A stretch of DNA of 64,000 bases from Phaseolus vulgaris (lineage: Eukaryota > Streptophyta > Magnoliopsida > Fabales > Fabaceae): assembly GCF_000499845.2 (NCBI RefSeq), contig NC_023749.2:31067699-31131698 (forward strand). The letters run 5' to 3'. The notes under the pieces were generated by a model. It saw nothing but the letters and a program-made list of their open reading frames with translations. It did no database searches and was not told where the DNA came from. Made by a program: the position numbers and the translations under genes. Of the stretch, positions 34,130 to 45,771 are shown one piece after another. Every line of letters starts with the position of its first letter. Position 1 is the first letter of the stretch.

Positions 34130-35960
34130 TCATCAACAATTAAAGAAGACTCTACCTTTTATAAAACTACCTAGTTTTAATGAGGATAGTGACCCAAATG
34201 TATATCTAGGATGAGAAGCTAAGGTAGAAAAAAATTTTAACGTGTATGAGGTTGAAGAGGACTAAAAGGTTAAGTTAGCTTCCCTAGAATTTGAGGATCA
34301 TGCCATGCAATGATGACATCAACATGTAATGAACATTGGGCTAAACAAGAGGCTAGCCGTAGTCTTTTGGTATGATTTAAAAGAATGCATGCACACAGTT
34401 TGTCCCCCCTCATTATAGGAAGGAACTCTTGTTGAAGCTCCAACGAATTCATCAAGGATCTAGGAGTGTAGGTGAGTATTTTAAAGATTTAGAAGTTGTA
34501 GAACATGGAAACTTTGATGATCCAAATCTGTGTTGAAGGTTGATGTTGTGCTGCTTTTGGTTAGAGCTTAGTCTAGGGTGTTTAGAATTCTTGTAAAGAT
34601 CATTCCTTTGCACAAGTTGGTTCAATCTATTTTAAAAGAGAAAAGTGTTTTTCTAAGCAAAGAGAAAAACAACCGGTTGAAACCACGATATAATCGTTTG
34701 TTGTCACTTAGCTTGGCTGAAGGTTTTCAAAACTGCTTTTGACTTGGTTGACTAACTGTCTAACCAATTCAACCGGTTAAAATGACATTTCAACCCGCTG
34801 ATTGTCACATTTCCTAATAGCTTTTCAAAAACCTGTTAATATGTTTTTCAGTTGAATTAAAACTGTTTTGGCTGATGATTGACTGCCTAGAACAGCTAGT
34901 TTTAAGAGCTATAAATATGGTTTCTCTTTAAATTTTTTTAAAAAAACAAATATACACAAAAAGTGAGATTGAAACTGTTTTTGAGAAGATATTCAAATCA
35001 AAGTTGCAAGATTGCTAAGTAGTTGTGCATTGGTTCAAGATATGATTTTATGAGCTCTATGATTCCTGTAAATCCATGTGTAATTTGTTCCTTTATGATT
35101 CTTGTAATAGTTTCTTTTTCTGTGAAGTGTGTAAACCTGTAAGGTCAGAGGGTGTTTTGACTAAGGTTGTGTTAAGGCAAAGAGGGTGAATGGTTCTTGT
35201 GGTATCAAGATCACCTCTTTGTGGTGTTGGGTATTGTAATTTGTGATTGGTTACTAGTGGAATACCCAGTGGTTGTTCTGGGGACTGGATGTAGCTCAGG
35301 GTTGAGTGAACTAGTATAAATTGGTTGTGTAATCTTTCTCTCTCTCTCACTCCTTATAAACTGTTTGATTTGATTTTGTTATTGCTGTTGTCATAAACAA
35401 TTGGTTAAAACGAAGTTTCAATCGATTGAAATTCTGCAAATAGTTTCAATTACCTTGTTTGATTGGCTTCCTTGATTACTTCTTATGTGATTGTTGTTAA
35501 AACTTCATTCTTATTCAATATTTGCGAAAATCTTTTGTCAAACAATTCACCCCCCTCTTGTTTAGGCCATTAATTCTAACAAAAGTAACTTTGACTAAAA
35601 TTAATATGCATGAAAATGAAGAGTCAAAGATTGCTAGATTTGTGAGTGGATTACGACGAGAAATACAAGATGTTGTAGAATTATATGAGTATCCTTCTTT
35701 GGAAAAATTGGTTCACCTAGCCATCAAGATTGAATCACAAGTTTTGAAGAAAAATTCTTTTAAAAATACTCATAATGATGACTTTTACAAATAATCTTGG
35801 AAAGGCAAAAACAAATTTCAAAACCAAGATTCTCCTTCCAATTTCTCAAAAGAAATCACCCAACACCATAAAGATTCTAAAGATAAACCTTCTACTCCTA
35901 AATCACCCACCAAAATCTCAAGTAAAAAATGCTTTAAATGCCCAGGTTTTGGGCACATTG
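34130..35960 (+). pseudogene. gypsy gag, split by a solo LTR
   Basis: Up to 34496 the broken frame reads LPFIKLPSFNEDSDPNVYLG, VKLASLEFEDHAMQ and RLAVVWYDLKECMHT, then EYFKDLE. After the 1085-bp insertion it resumes with VTLTKINMHENEESKIARF and FVSGLRREIQDVVELYEYPS, then LAIKIESQ, a gag (Retrotrans_gag) C-terminal part. A degenerate CCHC knuckle (CFKCPGFGHIA) follows near 35930. Removing the insertion with one target copy restores the frame exactly at GAA-GTA. Stops and shifts elsewhere make it dead. Confidence 0.7.
34497..35581 (+). mobile_element. solo LTR, copia family A type
   Basis: It begins TGTAGAACATGG and ends TTAATTCTAACA, closely resembling the 5' LTR of element A (40932-42049). 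Flanks read GAAGT and AAAGT, a target duplication with one mismatch. It contains three 21-bp-spaced CAAYCGRTTG pairs (34671-34700, 34769-34800, 35398-35430), the shared GATGTAGCTC/TATAAA block (35284-35320) and a CT microsatellite (35334-35350). Confidence 0.88.
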
Positions 35961-36014
35961 CTGTCAATTTCATAAGTAAAAGAACAATGATGGTTAAAAG
36001 GGGAATAGTTGTGA

Positions 36015-36497
36015 GTGATCATAGTTCCCAAACATCTAAAGTTAGTTCCCTCCTTCCTCTTCAAAATCCCAAGTGAGGACGAGTGTGAAATACCTTGTGA
36101 TGGTGACTTATTCATGGTAAGACAAATGTTGGGTTCTATTAAAAAACCTTTTGATGAAACCCAAAGGAAAAATATTTTCCACACCCGCTGCCTTATCAAC
36201 AATAAGTTATGTTCCATGATCATAGATGGAGGTAGTTGTGCTAATGTGGCAAGTACAAGAGTAATGGAAAAGTTTGGATTATCCACTATCTCTCATACAA
36301 AGCCATATAGGTTACAATGGCTTAGTGAAGAGGGTGAAATAATGGTTAATAAACAAGTCCTCATAACATTTGTCATTGGAATATATAAAGATGAAGTTTT
36401 ATGTGATGTTGTGCCAATGGAAGCCACAATTATGCTTTTGGGAAGGCCTTGGCAATATGATAGAAAAGTTTTACATGATGGCCAAGAAAAAAGATAA
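36015..36497 (+). pseudogene. gypsy aspartic protease fragment
   Basis: An open stretch of about 160 codons reads PSEDECEIPCDGDLFMVRQM, then HTRCLINNKLCSMIIDGGSC and NVASTRVMEKFGLST, then LLGRPWQYDRKVLHDG. This is the chromovirus-type retroviral-like protease that cuts gag-pol (catalytic Asp in IIDGGS). It has lost continuity with gag and is followed by 36500-36860, a lysine-rich open stretch of no clear family, where reverse transcriptase should begin. Confidence 0.75.
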
Positions 36498-36920
36498 AGA
36501 AAGAAAAGATAAAACGGGTATCAACACCTCACCTCACGTTGTAAAAACAATCATGTTGACCCATACAAAAATACATTTTGCACCTCCAAGGTGTTCTTCT
36601 TCCTTATCTTTTTCATTACCTAATGATTCTAAATACTTGACATCTTTGATAAAGAATTTTAGGGATGATATTCAAACACCTCGTAAAGATTCTCACCTTC
36701 TAAGAGAATTCTCACCAAAAAGTCATTTCATCCCAAAATATTCTTTACAAACATGGGTTGTATATAAAACTCACCTATATGAACTCCCAAAGCTTAATCA
36801 ACACAAGTTGGCTTCACATCCCACAACTAGAAATGTTTCTATCTTCTCTGTGAAAAACTAACTATGTTATTTACAAAAGTTCTAAATTCGAGGTAAAATT
36901 CTTTCCAACTTGGGGGGCAG

Positions 36921-37510
36921 GATACAAACCACATCGAGAAGCAGATGAGTAAGGACATCAATATGATTTCTACAATATCTGCTGGACTAGTTCTATCTTT
37001 TCCTTTTATTTTTGTAAGGAAAAACTATTGTCTGTATAAAGTGTTTTCAGCTAAAGATTGTAATAAGAAAATCATTCCGTAGTTGAATTGTGTAAAATCA
37101 TAATCCCCTCTCTAAGGCTTGTTCGGCTTGTTCTGTTCCTGATTCCATCAAATTTATGGTGTAGCAACCACTTTTTCGTAATTCTGCATTTTATATTTGT
37201 TAGTTTATTTTGGAAGAAACATATATTCTTTGCATGAGGCTCCATTCAGAAGCTAAAGATTTTTGCGAAGATAAAATTAAAGAAGCTTGGAATTGTTGTA
37301 AAAATTATTTCTTTTTAAGGAACTTCTTCTAGCTGCTATACAAATAACAAGATTCCAAGAGCAGTTAATGTATGGTCACATATAGATCTAATTTAACCAT
37401 TTTAATGGGTACATTTTCCTAAATTGTAATAATTTTACTGAATTTCTTGTTTGTAAGTTTGCTTATGTGTGTATAAACTTAAATTAATTCAAATATTTCT
37501 TCTTTTTCAG
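36921..37510. other. probable 3' LTR remnant and unassigned DNA
   Basis: After the polypurine tract, 36921-37150 looks like a short chromovirus LTR (it ends CTGATTCCATCA), but TG/CA ends are not clear. 37150-37510 has no recognised content except the TTCTTTTTCAG acceptor of the MED33 exon. Confidence 0.4.
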
Positions 37511-39070
37511 CTTGAAACATGTGGCATCTGATAGTTGAGGCTTGCATTGCTCGCAATCTACTGGACACGTCTGCATACTTATGGCAAGGTTATACAAATG
37601 GACGTATCAATCAAATACCTCAGTGTATGCCAGCTCAAATACTTGGCTGGTCATCATTTATGAAGGGAGCTCCACTTACTTCAATGATGGTTAATGCTTT
37701 GGTTTCAAGTCCTGCTATATGGTATGATCTTGTTTTGGCTTAATGTTCTAATTTTTGCAAAAGTGTTCCTGTACAATATTTATTGTGCTCCCTCTTTGTA
37801 GGCTCATAGCCACACTGCTATGACTTTGACCAAGCTACTTTTTTGGAAGTTTTTATTTTTGAAACACTCAGTCATAAACATGCCATAAAGGTAATCTTGG
37901 CAACTGAAAATGTCAATCTTTTTCAAATGGCACGACCTCTGTGTAAATTTGTTTTCTATCATTTGAGTCATCAAGTATTCTCAAGTTTAATGCATCTGTC
38001 AGGACAAAATAACATACTGAAACATGAGATAATTTACTAAACTCAACAATAATTAATCATAAACTGAATTTATAACACAACAAGAATAACTTTAAGTGGG
38101 TAGAGTATAAATTACTAAATAAAATTTCATTGCCTGGTCTTCAGTTTTTCTTTTTCTTTCCTGAAGCCAGGTATGTCAGATGCTCTTTTTTGTAAATTTA
38201 CCAAAAGGTAAAGCAATTGAATATACGCTCCTGGATTTGATGGAAGTTTAGCAAAAATGGAGAATTATTTTGAAGTTGCAAGTCGGGGGATCAGAAGATG
38301 AAAAGATATTTGCTGCTGCCATTCTTTGTGGCCATCCCTAATTCGTGGCTGGAATATACAGGTAAGTGTTAGATAGTAGAGCATATTATTAATCTTAGAC
38401 ACTCATCTTAAATAGCGTGTCAGTGTCGATCGGACACGACATTCGTATGACACCTGTAGGACACGTATCTATGAAGTGTCTAATTCAAAAAATATTTTTA
38501 GATTTATAATAATTCTATTACGATTCTAACACAATTTTAAAAAAGAAAAACACATTATTTTTTTAAAATTCAAACTTTATTGTATAAATTGTTATTATGA
38601 TTATAAAAATAAGAAACAAGTCCTTGTGAACCAGTCATGGAAAACATCTTTCTGCTCCAAAAAATAATCTGGAACATACTTGTGCACATAAACTTTATTG
38701 TCAATTCATATAATTCATAATTATATAATATATAGATCTGTGTCCCCATGTTATACATTTTAGAGATTTTACGTATCTCTGTATCTGTGTCCGTGTCCGT
38801 GTCAATGTCTGTGCTACATAGATAAAAAGTCAAATAATTTGCTCTCTAGAATTTGGATCTCTGACCAACTTCCCATCTTGATAGAATTTGGATCTCTACT
38901 TATTGCAGGAACACACTGTACATTTCATTCTTAGGTTGTTGTCTCCACCAGTTCCTGTAGAAAGCACTAAGGAAACAACTATTTGATTAATTAGGCTCCA
39001 ATACTTAATGTACTCTTTGTTGGAATCGCATCTGTTGATTGTGTTCAAAATTTTCGTTGCATGGCTTGGT
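37511..39070 (+). pseudogene. MED33A: MED33 (Mediator subunit 33 / REF4-like) pseudogene
   Basis: Three segments match plant MED33, a Mediator tail subunit that controls phenylpropanoid genes. 37511-37724 reads HLIVEACIARNLLDTSAYLW, QIPQCMPAQILGWSSFMKGA and SMMVNALVSSPA. About 38245-38363 reads SLAKMENYFEVA, then after a shift GSEDEKIFAAAILCG and SLIRGWNIQ. 38909-39070 reads EHTVHFILRLLSPPVPVEST and then, after a stop, APILNVLFVGIASVDCVQ. An intron with GTAAG donor (38364) and CAG acceptor is retained between the last two, so the copy is genomic, not processed. A 520-bp insertion splits the first exon after SSPA, and stops and shifts are present. Only a few hundred codons of a protein of roughly 1300 remain. 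Confidence 0.8.
38385..38830. repeat. GTGTCC-rich interspersed repeat in the pseudogene intron
   Basis: One end reads CGTGTCAGTGTCGATCGG and GACACCTGTAGGACACG, the other TCTGTGTCCGTGTCCGTG and AATGTCTGTGCTACATAG. The ends are rough inverted relatives with an AT-rich middle. It looks like a legume interspersed repeat, possibly a MITE, but the class is uncertain. Confidence 0.45.
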
Positions 39071-39169
39071 ATGTTTGATTAAATTCCTAAATATTTAACC
39101 CCTTTCTACTTGGTTACTTGCTAATCTTCTCCTCCGGTGGCATCTGCCAATTACTAAATAAAATTTAGG

Positions 39170-39444
39170 TAATAGATGAGTTGCTGAAGAGCTGGGAGAA
39201 AACAGAATGGTAAGTTTTGTAATTTGAAGTTGTATGATTCTTTTTTATTGTCTTTTTTTCTTGGTTTGAATATCTGTTATGTTTTGTATCAGATATATAA
39301 AAAGGGATTTTAGTAAGTTTTGTAATTTGATGTTGTATGATTTTTTTATTGTTTTTTTCTTGACTTGAATATCTGTTATGTTTGATGTATCAGGTATATA
39401 AAAGGTGATTTTGATACATATGTGAAGAGAATTCAACAATCTTA
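39170..39444 (+). pseudogene. unidentified gene 3' end: two small exons with a duplicated intron
   Basis: An acceptor at 39169 (TTTAG) is followed by a reading VIDELLKSWEKTE and a GTAAG donor at 39209. The reading continues in phase after an acceptor (TATCAG near 39392) as WYIKGDFDTYVKRIQQS and a stop at 39444. I do not recognise the family. Between them the intron plus the start of the last exon is present twice (103-bp tandem duplication). It may belong to the same truncated gene neighbourhood as the MED33 pseudogene. Confidence 0.4.
39211..39416 (+). repeat. 103-bp tandem duplication spanning intron and exon start
   Basis: Two copies beginning TAAGTTTTGTAATTTG (39211 and 39314) and ending in TATCAG plus ATATAAAA, with a handful of differences. 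The first copy carries a second potential acceptor. Confidence 0.8.
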
Positions 39445-40931
39445 AATATATACTTTCTTATATATATTGGTGGTTTAGTTTATTTCTTTACACAAATATA
39501 TTGTCATTTATCTAACTTCACTTTATTACATTATTTTTTTATTGACATGTATAACCTGTTTAAGAATATAAAGGTGTTTTTAACATTGGCAATACAAAAT
39601 AATGATATCTAAGATACTTAGGTAATTATGAGGTAGTGAGAAAGTAGAGTCACATAGAGATTAGGCAAATGATATCTTTTTATAAAAAATATTTCTCATA
39701 TAATATTTATATATATATATATATTATTTGCATTAGTGATAGATCACACATGTGTTCATATATATCAAAGAATATTCTTCAAATAAAAATCAAATAGTCT
39801 TCCAAAAAAACTCGTATTAAATATGTTTTACTAGAAATTAAATTTGATCCAATCTAAGACTTATATTAACAAGCAAATTTAAGGATAATGGATCAGAGTA
39901 AGTTTATTACTAACCAAGATTCACATCTACATATGTCACAATATGTAACAACTCCCCCTAAGTTTCTTACCATATGATATCTTAATGTATGTGACTTAGA
40001 TTATCAGTGAAACCAAACAATATTTGTTATAACATAGGTTTCTTAACTTAATACATAACACAAACTATGATTCACATATCATCTCAGATTTGTGACCCAA
40101 ATTCATACAATTTTTATCATTTAAAACAACTACTTTCATACAATATAATTCATATAAGTAAAATCACAAATTAATATTCTAACTACATTTTATACTAAAA
40201 GAAAGAAAAAGAAACAAAAAATAGCTTGAGTAAAAATTCACTCATTAGAGTGAAAATTTCTTTCTTTGAGCGAAAATATAGTCGAGAGCAAGGTTTACAT
40301 TGCAACTCTAATTTTACTTGAGCGAATAATTCTTCACTTGAGCGAAAATAGAACCGAACACAAAGGTTGAGTCTTAGTTCTATTTTTGCTTGAGCGAAAA
40401 TAGAGTCGAAAGTAGTTTGAATTTGTAATCTATTTTCACTTGAGCGAAAATATCATAAATTCAATTTCACGCTACATAACCAAATATGTTTTCAATTTTT
40501 TAACATAAAGCCAACTTAACAAATACAACTTTTAAAAAAAAATTCAAAAATATCAATACAACCTTAATTTGCTTAAATATCATCATTTACTCATTTCAAT
40601 TCAACCTTGATCATTGAAAATCAATATATATATATATATATATATATATATTTCAATTCACATTAAACTAATAAACTAGTATATGTAAAACTATGAGAGC
40701 TAACTCTACTCATTTAAACCATATTCAAAACCCACTTTAAGAAACTATAAACCTTAAGATGCATAATCTAGACACTATATCAACTTGCTAACAAGAGTAT
40801 CATAATTTTCTATTAATAAAAAAGTCAAATAACATTTGTACTGGCCAGAGCGTTAAGAGCTCAGTGCTCGCTGGTCGGAACTCAGCCTCAGTTAGGTTAG
40901 CTTGGCTTCTAAGCCAAGTTGATGGGCCTAG
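39445..40931. other. AT-rich intergenic DNA with small repeats
   Basis: No coding signature. It contains TA repeats (39706-39724 and 40624-40652), the TTGAGCGAAAATA cluster (40230-40455) and, at 40840-40930, a GC-richer stretch with small palindromes next to element A. Confidence 0.5.
40230..40455. repeat. TTGAGCGAAAATA repeat cluster
   Basis: The word TTGAGCGAAAATA (or GAGCGAATAAT) occurs five or six times at roughly 20-70 bp spacing, with shared neighbours ATAGAGTCGA/ATAGAACCGA and inverted partners such as CTATTTTCACTTGAGC. Read together they can pair AGTTCTATTTTTGC with GCGAAAATAGAAC. No family was recognised. Confidence 0.6.
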
Positions 40932-42049
40932 TGTAGAACATGAGAGCTTTGATGTTTCAAATCCATGATGAAGGTTGAAGCTGTGTTGCTTTTGGTTTGG
41001 GTTTAGTCTAGGGTGTTTAGAATCTTTGTAAGATCTTTCTTAGTCCCTTGCACAAGCTTGCTCAATCTGTTTTAAAAGAGAAAAGTGTTTTTCTAAGCAA
41101 AGAGAAAAACAAATGGTTGAAATCTCGAAATAATCGATTGTTTGTCACTTGGCTTATTTGAAGGTTTTAAAACTATTTTTTGACTTGGTTAAGTAATTGC
41201 CTAACCAATTCAACTGGTTAAAACGACTTTTCAACCGGTTAAAACGACTTTTCAACCGGTTGATTGTAACATTTCATAGCAGCTTTATGAAAACCTGTTA
41301 ATCTGTTTTGTATGTGAATCAAAACTGTTTTGACTTATAAATGTTGCCTAGAGCGACTAGTTTTGTGTGCTATAAATATAACCTTTCTCTTAAAACAAGA
41401 TATAGCAGTTTCATATCAAACACAATGAGATTGAGATTGATTTGAAAGAAGTTTTTCAAAATTTTTGCAAGATTGCTGAAAAGCTGTGCACTGGTTCAAG
41501 GTCTGATCATAAGAGCTTTCTGATTCCTGCAAACTCGAGTGTAATTTGTTCCTTTCATGATTCTTGTAATTGTACTTTCATAAACTTGTAAGTGTGTGTG
41601 AAATCTTGTAAAGTCAGAGGTTGTTCTAGCTAGAGGTGTGTGTTTGCAAAGAGGGTGAGTGGTTCTTGTGGTTTCAAGATCACCTTTTTGTGCTTGTGTA
41701 AGTTGTAATCTGTGAGTGATTACTAATGGAACCCAGTGGTTGTTCTGGGAATTGGATGTAGCTCAAGGTTGAGTGAACCAGTATAAAATTGACTGAGTAA
41801 ATCTCTCTCTCTCTCTCTCACTCCTTATAACTGTTTGTTTTAATTATGCTTTTGTTGTTGCTATAAACAACCGGTTAAAACGAAGTTTCAACCGATTGAA
41901 ATTCTGCAAACAGTTTCTTAATCATTGTTTGATTGCTTTCCTTAATTGCTTAATCTGTGAATTGTGTTAAAGCTTCATTCTTATTCAATCTTTGCGAAAA
42001 TCTTTGATAAACAATTCACCCCCTCTTGTTTAAGCCATTAATTCTTACA
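40932..42049 (+). repeat. 5' LTR of element A
   Basis: 1118 bp, TGTAGAACATG...ATTCTTACA. It contains 21-bp-spaced CAAYCGRTTG pairs at 41109-41140 and 41869-41898 and a triple at 41211-41262. The shared promoter block (TTGGATGTAGCTC then GAGTGAACCAGTATAAAA, 41751-41788) and a CT run follow. Confidence 0.9.
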
Positions 42050-42050
42050 A

Positions 42051-42063
42051 TTGGCATCAATAG
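42051..42063 (+). other. primer binding site of element A
   Basis: TTGGCATCAATAGG starts two bases after the LTR. It matches the complement of the tRNA-iMet 3' end (TGGTATCAGAGC) only in part, with C for T at the fourth base. Confidence 0.6.
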
Positions 42064-42113
42064 GTAGGTTCTTGAAAAATATTTAAGTTTTGTTTTTCTG
42101 AAAATTGTTTTAC

Positions 42114-43813
42114 ATGGCTGACAAGTTGCCTTTTGGGGAAGGTGCTTCTATAAACAGACCACCACTGTTTTGTAGTGTAAATTACCAGTTTTGGAAGGTA
42201 AGGATGAAGATCTTTATGCATTCCACAGATAAGGGTATTTGGGAAACAATTGAAAACGGTCCCTTTATACCTCAAGTTAAAAAAGATGAGGTTTTAATTG
42301 ATAAACCTTCATCTGAATGGACTGAGGCTGAAAGCAAGAAAGCAAAGTTTGACTAGATTGCTAAAAACATAATAACCTCTCCTTTGAGTTGTAATGAATT
42401 TTTCAGGGTATCACAATGTAGTTCAGCAAAGGAGATATGTGACATTCTTGAAGTCACATATGAAGGAAAAAATGATGTCAAGAGGGCCAGAAAGCATGCT
42501 CTTATCCAAGAGTATGAGCTTTTCAGAATGCAGAAAGGGGAGACCATATGTGATGTGCAGAAAGGATTCTCTCATATAGTGAATCATTTGATGAGCCTTG
42601 GGAAGTATTTTGATAAAGAGGAGCTAAACATCAAGAGCTTGAAGTATCTTGATAGAGCATGGCAGCCAAAGGTCACTGCCATTTCAGAATCAAAGGACTT
42701 GACATCAATGACAACTACTTCTTTGTTTGGTAAGCTAAGGGAGCATGAGCTTGAGATGAATAAGCTAGTTGTCCAAGAGAGCGAGGACAAACACAACAAA
42801 GGCATTACACTCAAAGCTTGCAATCATAAAAAGCAGCAAGACTCAAGTGAGAGTGATGAAGATACTATGAGTCTGCTGTTAAGAAAGTTCAACAAGTTCT
42901 TGAAGAAGAATAAAAGCCAAGCTTAAAAAAGGTACAACTAAAAAAGCCAAATGATTTTAATCTTAACAAGTGCACTTGCTATGACTGTGGTGAATAGGGT
43001 CATATCAAAGCATAATGCCCCAACAATGAAAGCAAGGATAAAGCAGATTTCAAAAGTGAAAGAAGGGGAAAAACCAAGAAGGCATATGTTGCATGAGATG
43101 ATAATGAGGTGTCATCCTCTAGCTCTTCTGATGATGTAGAAGCAAACCTGTGCCTGAAAGCATCTGTATCCAGCAGCATGAGTTCATCTTCTTCAATCAA
43201 AGGTAACAAGTATTACCAATTACTTGAAGCTTTCAATGAAACTCATGAAGAAGCTAATCGATTGGCTCTTTCTCACAACCGGTTGAAAGGTTTAAACAAC
43301 TGGCTTGAAAATAGAGTTAAGTCACTGGAAGAAGATTTGGAAAAATGTAAAGATGATTTTGAAAACCTTGATTTGATTTACAAGAACTCAACTTGCAGTT
43401 GTGACTCAAAGTTTTGTGAAAATTGTGAAAATCTTGAAAGAAAGATTCATTATCTTTTGAAAACTATGGATAAACTTACAATTGGGAAATCCATCTTGGA
43501 AAATGTTCTTGCATCTCATAATTGTATTTTTGGAAAAGTTGGTTTAGGTTTTTATCCACAAAGAAAAGGAAATGGAATTTCAAAACCTTTTTCATTAGTG
43601 CCAGAAAAACAACCGATTAAAAGAACGATTCAACCGGTTGTCACATGTATCTACTGCAAGAAGAGATGTCATTCAGTTAGATTCTGCAAGTTTCGCAAAT
43701 CTCTTGTTCCTAAAGGTATCTTTAAATGAATTCCAAGATGTTTTGATGGTTCCAAGGATAAGTCTAACACAAAAGGTCCTAAGTTCTTTAAGGGATCAAA
43801 TTTTGTGATTTAA
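42114..43813 (+). pseudogene. element A gag (DUF4219/UBN2 type)
   Basis: The frame starts MADKLPFGEGASINRPPLF and keeps the copia gag core (NYQFWKVRMKIFMHS, DVKRARKHALIQEYELFRMQ, LNIKSLKYLDRAWQPKVTAI), a CCHC knuckle (CYDCGE...GHIKA...CP) and a long coiled-coil tail with a second Cys/His motif (CIYCKKRCHSVRFC). Gag would form the particle and bind RNA. Stops interrupt it: TAG at 42354-42356, TAA at 42924, and several around the knuckle (42990-43080) and at 43727, plus frame changes. Two 21-bp-spaced palindrome pairs lie inside the coding sequence (43256-43286, 43611-43640). It is followed directly by the spacer, with no protease. Confidence 0.88.
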
Positions 43814-44648
43814 CAAGTTTTGTTTTACAGATTTTTGACTCCACTTGGAGGGTCAGTAAGATCAGGATCTCAAGAAGATTTATTTGCAAGACAATGCCTT
43901 GTCCTGATACTATGTATTGCTTACATTTGTGTACTTTAAATCTGAAGGATAACTCTTTGTTCTTCTCATTGTTGAACATTTGTTTCTAAATCCAATTCTG
44001 AATTTATTCACTATGCCTGTACTTGGATTATGTTTAGCTTGTATTCTTTATGTTTTTATACAAATCTATGTGCCTTATAGACTTGAATGTTTGTATATAG
44101 CATGGATGTTAAAAGAATATGTTTTTCTCAAACTTTTTCATCAGTGCAGAAATTCAACCGATTGTTTCTTCGAAACAACCGATTGTTTTCACTCTGTCAG
44201 CACTGATCAAATATGTTTTTGATTCAAAGTGCTTCAATCTGATTTTCTATTCAAACCCATTGATGTTTATGGTCAACAATGTCTTAATTACATCTTTGAA
44301 TACAAAATATCTTTGTAATAACTGCTCTTTATGAATCATATTCCTCTTTATCTTGGAAATTAAAACTGCTTTCAAAGATTTGTCAAATCAGCAAGTGATG
44401 TTCTGTACTTTCTGTTATGACTGACAAAAACTGCTTTAGGGTTCAAATTTGATTTTCTTTTCTGTTTTGAAAACAACCCACTTAATTCCAACTTTGACCA
44501 AAGGTTGTGGCTATATATGTGAAGCTATTAGCGGTTGTTTTCACATAGAACAATCTGTTTTCTTCATTTTTCTCTCTTCTCTAAGTCTTTTTCTGTAGTG
44601 TCCTTGCTCTTCTCTGATTTGAGCTATGGTTGCAACTCCTCTGCTAAG
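43814..44648 (+). promoter_or_regulatory. element A spacer with TATA box upstream of the third ORF
   Basis: Noncoding between gag and the third ORF. It contains one 21-bp palindrome pair (44155-44186) and a CTATATATG box at 44511-44519, 130 bp before the third ORF start. It replaces the whole pol region. Confidence 0.5.
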
Positions 44649-45771
44649 ATGATGAAAACAAGAGCTGTGAGGAGTGGTGGGAAGCTGGAAGGATGGTTCT
44701 CAGGAGAATCAGAACTCATTAACAAGTACCTACATGAAACAAGTAGGAAGATTGTCAACACACCCAAGCTTATCTCTTTCACATGAATGAAGCAAAAAAA
44801 CTTTACTGCTGTGATAAGCCTTCTCAAGGAGAAAAGATTTAAAAGATTTATTGAGCTCTCTGGAAACATTTATCCAGACTTGGTAAAGGTATTTTTTACT
44901 AACCTTCAATTCAATGGTGACACTCTTATCTCTCATGTGAAGGGAGTAGACATGGTTATCACCAATGATGTGTGGGCTACCATAACTGGGCTGAAGTTCT
45001 CTGGAGTAAGGATTAACAAGGACAACCTAGGGGTGATAGAAGAGTTCAACAAGATGCAATTCTACAAGAATTGTCTTAAGAACCCACTCTCAAAAGTAAG
45101 AAACTTTTCAGTTGGAGGGCTAAAACTTGATGAAAGGCTCATAGCCTTCATTGTGTCATGGATTATCACACCAAGAGGAAGCAATATCACTCCACTCTCT
45201 CTGAGGAAGACCTGCTATTGATCTACTGCATCATGAACAAAGTCAAGCTTAATTGGATTCACATCATCAAGGATCATATGCAAAAATCCATATGGTTAAG
45301 TGACTTCCACTATCCCTATGCAATTTCAATCTCTAAATTTCTACACTATTTTGAAGTGGATATTGAAGAGGAGCTGGATGAAATTATCAAGCCTTCAAGT
45401 GAGATTAACGGTGGATCCCTAAGAAAAATGGGATTTACTAAGATTGGTGGGAGATGAGTTATCAAGATGGTGACAAAGCTGACCCTAGTCAATGATTGCA
45501 AAAACTTAAGGGGAACCTGCTACTGAGACTCATGAGGTTGGTCCTAGTGATGGATACATGGGAGAAAGGATGACTTCAATGTCTCCTTTTGAAAGGCTAA
45601 TGATAAACCGCATGGACACATTTGCTGAAAATAAGAGGAATCTCCATGATTTGTGAGTCAAGGTTCAACCATATGGATTCACGGTTTTCAAGCCTGGATG
45701 AACATATAGAAGAGGTTCAGAATCAACTTCTGGAACTACAGTTTGAGAGGGATAACAGTCCTTCATTATAA
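44649..45771 (+). pseudogene. element A third ORF ('putative plant transposon protein' type)
   Basis: From ATG 44649 (a second ATG follows at 44652) it reads TRAVRSGGKLEGWFSGESEL, then FIELSGNIYPDLVKVFFTNL, HVKGVDMVITNDVWATITGL, GGLKLDERLIAFIVSWIITP and LSEEDLLLIYCIMNKVKLNW. It ends in a helical tail (MDSRFSSLDEHIEEVQNQLL). This matches the plant family labelled putative plant transposon protein, which has no known activity. Homologues sit at the same place in elements B and C. A TGA at 44784, a frameshift near 45180 and a stop at 45455 break it. Position is that of env-like genes in SIRE elements, but no signal peptide or membrane span is seen. Confidence 0.75.

Larger units (their letters stand above)
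32869..36920 (+). mobile_element. decayed chromovirus-type gypsy relic lacking pol
   Basis: A primer-site-like TGGTATTCAGAGC (32872-32884, complement of tRNA-iMet with one extra T), a long leader, gag, protease and a polypurine tract (TTGGGGGGCAGGA, about 36910-36922) follow one another on the plus strand. Reverse transcriptase, RNase H and integrase are missing. The LTRs could not be delimited. A solo copia LTR (34497-35581) interrupts gag. Confidence 0.65.
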
